Shown here: in pieces, positions 59,193-64,000 of the stretch
How positions within the stretch are numbered: position 1 is the stretch's first letter
Layout of the letters: each line of letters starts with the position of its first letter
From: Microbispora bryophytorum
Lineage (GTDB): Bacteria > Actinomycetota > Actinomycetes > Streptosporangiales > Streptosporangiaceae
NCBI RefSeq assembly: GCF_006874465.1
Contig: NZ_VIRL01000012.1
Coordinates: 62,001 to 126,000, forward strand
Reading direction: 5' to 3'
DNA: 64,000 nt
Notes under the pieces: model-generated
Told to the model about the DNA's origin: nothing
Database searches by the model: none
The model's input: the letters and a program-made list of their open reading frames with translations, nothing else
Position numbers and translations under genes: made by a program

Positions 59193-61628
59193 ATGCGTGC
59201 TCTTTCCCGGGCCTTTCCCGATGACCACCCCGGTGGCCGCGACCTGAGACGTGGCGCGAGCCGCGGCGGCCGCGTGGTCGCCGCGCTCGCCGCCGCCGGT
59301 CTCCTGGCCGCCGGTGTCGCGGTCGCGTCGCCGGCGCCCGCGTCCGCCGAGCCGGGCGCCGTGGTGATCAGCCAGGTGTACGGAGGCGGCGGCAACTCCG
59401 GCGCCCCCTACACCAACGACTACGTCGAACTGTTCAACCGCGGCACCGCCACGATCTCGCTGGACGGCTGGTCCCTCCAGTACACGAGTGCCACCGGGAC
59501 CGGACAGTTCGGCTCCCAGAAGCAGGACCTGTCGGGCTCGCTCGCCCCCGGCGGGTATCACCTGGTCCAGCTGTCCGCCGGATCGACGCCGAGCGGTGCG
59601 CTGCCCTCCGCCGACACCACCGGAACGCTCAGCCTGAGCGCCACGGCCGGCAAGGTCGCCCTGGTCCGCTCGGCCGCCGGCCTCGCCTGCAACGGCGGCT
59701 CCTCGCCCTGCGCACCGGAGCAGGCCGCGCAGATCGCCGACCTCGTCGGGTACGGCACGGCCAACTACTTCGAGGGCACGGCGGCGGCCCCGGGCCTGAG
59801 CAACTCCACCGCCGCGGTGCGCGCCGGCGGCGGCTGCGCGGACACCGACGACAACGCCGCGGACTTCGCCGCGGGCACGCCCGCGCCGCGCAACGCCGCG
59901 ACGCCCCCGGCTCCCTGCGGCGCCGTCTCCCCGTCCCCGTCCGCTTCGCCGTCCGCCTCGCCGACCCCGTCGCCCACACCCACGCCCACCGGCGACCCGT
60001 GCGAGGTGCCGGCGAACCGGCAGATCGCCGAGGTCCAGGGCGGCGGCGACACCTCCCCGCTCGCCGGGCAGACCGTCCGGGCCGAGGGCGTGGTGACCGG
60101 CGACTTCCAAGCCGCGAACCAGCTCAGCGGGTTCTACTTCCAGGACCCGACGCCCGACGCCGACCCGGCCACATCCGACGGCCTGTTCGCGTTCGCCCGG
60201 CCGACCCTGAAGGACGTCAAGGTCGGTGACCGCGTGCTCGTCACCGGCCGGGTCACCGAGTTCAACGGGCTCACCGAGCTGTCCCCCGTCACGGCCGTGG
60301 ACGTCTGCGGCACCGGGACGATCACGCCGAAGGCCTACGACCTGCCGCGCGCCGACGGCGCCGCCTTCGAGCCGTACGAGAACGTGCTCGTGACCTTCCC
60401 CGAGCCGCTGACCGTGACCGACCACTACAACCTCGGCCGATACGGCGAGGTGACGGTCTCCGCCGGCGGCAGGCTCTTCCAGCCGACGGACCGGCCCGGC
60501 GTGGACCCCGCGCTCGACGCCCGCAGGTCGCTGCTGATCGACGACGGCTCCAGCACCGAGAACCCCGCCGCCATCCCGTACACGACGCCGCGGGCCGTAC
60601 GGCTGGGCGACACCGCCGTGGGCGTGACCGGCGTGCTGACCTACGGCTTCGGGGACTACCTGCTGGAGCCCACCGAGCAGATCACCTTCCTGCCCGCCAA
60701 CCCGCGGCTGCCCGCCCCCTCTCCGGTGGGCGGCAACGTCCGCGTCGCCAGTCTCAACACGCTCAACTGGTTCACGACGCTCGGCTCGCGCGGCGCGAAC
60801 ACCGCCGAGGAGCAGCAGCGGCAGCTCAAGAAGATCGTCGCCACGCTCAAGGGTCTCAACGCCGACGTCGTCGGGCTCATGGAGGTCGAGAACAACGGGC
60901 AGACCGCGCTCAACGCGCTGGTCGACGCCCTGAACGCCGAGGTGGGCGCGGGCACGTACGCCGCCCTGACCCACCCCTTCCCGGGCACCGACGCCATCCA
61001 CGTCGCCGCGATCTACAAGCCGGCGAAGCTGAGCCTCGTCGGGCAGACGCGCTCCTCGACCGATCCGGTCTTCCGGCGGCCGCCGCTGATCCAGACCTTC
61101 CGCCGGGCGGGCGGCGGTCAGCCGTTCACGCTGCTCGTCAACCACTTCAAGTCCAAGGGCTGTGACGAGGAGGCCGACAGCGGCGACACCGACCAGGGCG
61201 ACGGGCAGAGCTGCTACAACGCCGAGCGCGTACGGCAGGCCAAGGCCGTGCTCGGTCTCATCGACTCGATGGACCTGCCGAACCCGCTGGTGATCGGGGA
61301 CCTCAACGCGTACGGCGAGGAGGACCCGATCCACACCCTGGAGACGGGCGGCCTGACCAGCCTGTCCAAGCGGTTCGTCCCCGCGGCGCAGCGCTACAGC
61401 TACCTGTTCGACGGGCTGTCGGGCGAACTGGACCACGCGATGGCCTGCAAGCAGCTGGTCAAGCGGGTGAGCGGGGCGACCATCTGGCATGTCAACGCCG
61501 ACGAGCCGCGCATCCTCGACTACAACCTGGAGTACAACCCGCCGAGCCTCTACCGGCCCGACGCGTTCCGCTCCTCCGACCACGACCCGCTGCTGATCGG
61601 GCTGAACCTGCCCGGCGGCAAGGGCTGA
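59193..61628 (+). CDS. Secreted ExeM/NucH-family endonuclease with lamin-tail domain
   Basis: An 811-residue exported nuclease. The signal peptide (GGRVVAALAAAGLLAAGVAV, cleavage near ASA) precedes a lamin-tail domain (VVISQVYGGGGNSGAPYTND near 53-72; YVELFNRGTATISLDGWSLQ). A Ser/Pro/Thr linker follows (SPSPSASPSASPTPSPTPTP), then an OB-fold segment (VRAEGVVTGDFQAANQLSGF). The C-terminal endonuclease/exonuclease/phosphatase domain has VRVASLNTLNWF near 517, GLMEVENNG near 562, VIGDLNAYGEEDP near 699 and the catalytic SSDHDPLLIGL near 790. Such enzymes degrade extracellular DNA for nutrients or biofilm turnover. ATG 59193 was chosen for promoter spacing. Confidence 0.9.
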   Translation: MRALSRAFPDDHPGGRDLRRGASRGGRVVAALAAAGLLAAGVAVASPAPASAEPGAVVISQVYGGGGNSGAPYTNDYVELFNRGTATISLDGWSLQYTSATGTGQFGSQKQDLSGSLAPGGYHLVQLSAGSTPSGALPSADTTGTLSLSATAGKVALVRSAAGLACNGGSSPCAPEQAAQIADLVGYGTANYFEGTAAAPGLSNSTAAVRAGGGCADTDDNAADFAAGTPAPRNAATPPAPCGAVSPSPSASPSASPTPSPTPTPTGDPCEVPANRQIAEVQGGGDTSPLAGQTVRAEGVVTGDFQAANQLSGFYFQDPTPDADPATSDGLFAFARPTLKDVKVGDRVLVTGRVTEFNGLTELSPVTAVDVCGTGTITPKAYDLPRADGAAFEPYENVLVTFPEPLTVTDHYNLGRYGEVTVSAGGRLFQPTDRPGVDPALDARRSLLIDDGSSTENPAAIPYTTPRAVRLGDTAVGVTGVLTYGFGDYLLEPTEQITFLPANPRLPAPSPVGGNVRVASLNTLNWFTTLGSRGANTAEEQQRQLKKIVATLKGLNADVVGLMEVENNGQTALNALVDALNAEVGAGTYAALTHPFPGTDAIHVAAIYKPAKLSLVGQTRSSTDPVFRRPPLIQTFRRAGGGQPFTLLVNHFKSKGCDEEADSGDTDQGDGQSCYNAERVRQAKAVLGLIDSMDLPNPLVIGDLNAYGEEDPIHTLETGGLTSLSKRFVPAAQRYSYLFDGLSGELDHAMACKQLVKRVSGATIWHVNADEPRILDYNLEYNPPSLYRPDAFRSSDHDPLLIGLNLPGGKG

Positions 61629-61641
61629 CGACCCGCACGCG

Positions 61642-61669
61642 AAGGGGCCCCCGGCGACGGGGGCCCCTT
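61642..61669. terminator. Bidirectional terminator between nuclease and ctaD
   Basis: AAGGGGCCCCCG (61642-61653) and CGGGGGCCCCTT (61658-61669) form a perfect 12-bp stem with a four-base GCGA loop. Convergent stop codons flank it, and the paired A/T ends supply short T runs on both strands. Confidence 0.8.
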
Positions 61670-61683
61670 ACTGTCGCGCGCTC

Positions 61684-63372
<1,689 letters not shown>

Positions 63373-63494
63373 CCGGGTGCTCCTTCTACGTCAAGGAGGT
63401 CTCCTGCCCAATCACACGAGGCTCATCGGGAAATGGAATGCTGGGATTGTCCGGCTGGTTATGCCCGCTGAAGACCGAGCGAAAGGAGTCGCCC

Positions 63495-63860
63495 GTGGCG
63501 ACCATCGAGGTAACCGAGAAGAACTTCAACGACATCGCCGACAACGGCATCGTACTGCTCGATTTCTGGGCATCCTGGTGTGGCCCCTGCCGCTCCTTCG
63601 CACCGATCTTCGAAAAGGCGTCCGAGGAGCACGAGGACATCACGTTCGGCAAGATCGACACTGAGGCGCAGCCGGCCCTGTCGGAGGGCTTCGAGATCAC
63701 CGCGATTCCTACGATCATGGCGATCCGTGACGGCATCGTGGTGTTCGCCCAGCCGGGCGCCCTTCCCGAGCCGGCGCTCACGGACCTGATCCGGCAGCTG
63801 CGCGCGCTCGACATGGACGCCATCCGCGCCCAGATCGAGGCGGAGGCCAAGAGCTCCTGA
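63495..63860 (+). CDS. trxA: Thioredoxin
   Basis: A 121-residue thioredoxin. The active site is LLDFWASWCGPCRSFAPIF near residues 22-40, with the CGPC pair, and the cis-proline is in EITAIPTIMAIRDG near 70. The last helix is extended (LRALDMDAIRAQIEAEAKSS) beyond the 105-residue minimum. It reduces disulfides in the cytoplasm. GTG 63495 has AAAGGAG six bases upstream and sits 122 bases from the divergent ctaD. I rejected the upstream open frame because it lacks a Shine-Dalgarno and thioredoxin homology. Confidence 0.93.
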   Translation: MATIEVTEKNFNDIADNGIVLLDFWASWCGPCRSFAPIFEKASEEHEDITFGKIDTEAQPALSEGFEITAIPTIMAIRDGIVVFAQPGALPEPALTDLIRQLRALDMDAIRAQIEAEAKSS

Positions 63861-63887
63861 CGCCCCGGGGCGTCCGGGAAACGGAAA

Positions 63888-63927
63888 CCGCCGTCACCCC
63901 GTCCGAGTGATCGGAGGGCGACGGCGG
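63888..63927. terminator. Terminator hairpin after thioredoxin
   Basis: CCGCCGTC (63888-63895) pairs perfectly with GACGGCGG (63920-63927), and an inner TCCGA/TCGGA pair (63902-63915) extends the structure. ATT follows the right arm on the plus strand. Confidence 0.65.
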
Positions 63928-63968
63928 ATTCAGACGAACGGCGACGGGCGGTTCGGGCCCGGCGCGGG

Positions 63969-64000
63969 TCAGCTCGACCGGTAGAGCTCCGCGACGCGGA
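63969..64000 (-). CDS. C-terminal end of an unidentified gene (partial)
   Basis: On the minus strand the frame ending at TGA (63969-63971) reads RVAELYRSS at the window edge with G/C-rich third positions. It would be convergent with thioredoxin across the 63888-63927 hairpin. Ten codons are too few to name it. Confidence 0.3.
   Translation of the reverse strand, partial: RVAELYRSS

Noticed and set aside
63962..64000. A tRNA-like D-arm (AGCTCGACCGGTAGAGC) at the right edge
   Set aside because: The following stem-loop lacks U33, U8 is not in place, and no acceptor or T arm can be seen. The same bases read as the end of a minus-strand gene.

Overview
The window is chromosomal DNA of a high-GC, filamentous-type actinomycete, probably Streptosporangiales or a Streptomyces relative. 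Signs are the extreme G/C bias at third codon positions, frequent GTG starts, 4-base GTGA/ATGA gene overlaps, a DUF574 methyltransferase, F420-type luciferase-like oxidoreductases, CydDC, an IdeR-type iron box and a HAIR-type heat-shock operator. I see no rRNA or tRNA, insertion sequence, prophage or CRISPR array. The genus cannot be fixed from sequence reading alone.

Layout, left half. 1-5.8 kb: end of a DUF574 methyltransferase gene, a DUF4253 protein, a LuxR regulator and a divergent dipeptide-type ABC importer lacking its ATPases. 5.9-8.6 kb: a large membrane NACHT NTPase, the most accessory-looking gene here. 8.7-14.1 kb: a tightly coupled minus-strand operon of AAA ATPase, C39-like protease, S9 peptidase and M20 peptidase. 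14.3-15.0 kb: a peptidoglycan amidase with no signal peptide. 15.1-20.0 kb: mutA-mutB-meaB (methylmalonyl-CoA mutase and its G-protein chaperone), then a CehA/McbA-type metallohydrolase. 22.1-25.4 kb: efeUOB iron uptake behind an IdeR-like box. 25.5-27.3 kb: an ABC-F ribosome-protection-type gene behind a leader that can fold into competing helices. 27.4-39.2 kb: small metabolic and regulatory genes, including a histidine kinase/response regulator pair, two luciferase-like oxidoreductases, a ribbon-helix-helix protein with a palindromic operator, ArfB, and two HAD hydrolases.

Right half. 39.2-47.4 kb: an MFS exporter, Lon protease behind a HspR/HAIR-like site, a Fic protein with a dyad operator, an acyl-CoA synthetase and an HtrA protease. 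47.5-50.5 kb: a sugar ABC importer (binding protein and two permeases, no ATPase). 50.7-56.1 kb: cydABDC, a bd-type oxidase whose two structural subunits are unusually short, divergent from a PadR regulator with a strong palindrome between them. 56.4-59.0 kb: a membrane protein, a structured 400-base non-coding stretch and two universal stress proteins. 59.2-63.9 kb: a secreted ExeM/NucH-type nuclease, ctaD and a thioredoxin.

Themes. Several genes have a TANNNT-like -10 hexamer 6-7 bases before the start codon, which predicts leaderless mRNAs. In one case two divergent leaderless genes share overlapping -10 boxes. Most convergent pairs are separated by perfect GC-rich hairpins. The best candidates for new biology are the NACHT membrane NTPase, the protease operon, the ABC-F leader, the compact cydAB, and the Fic and ribbon-helix-helix genes with embedded operators.
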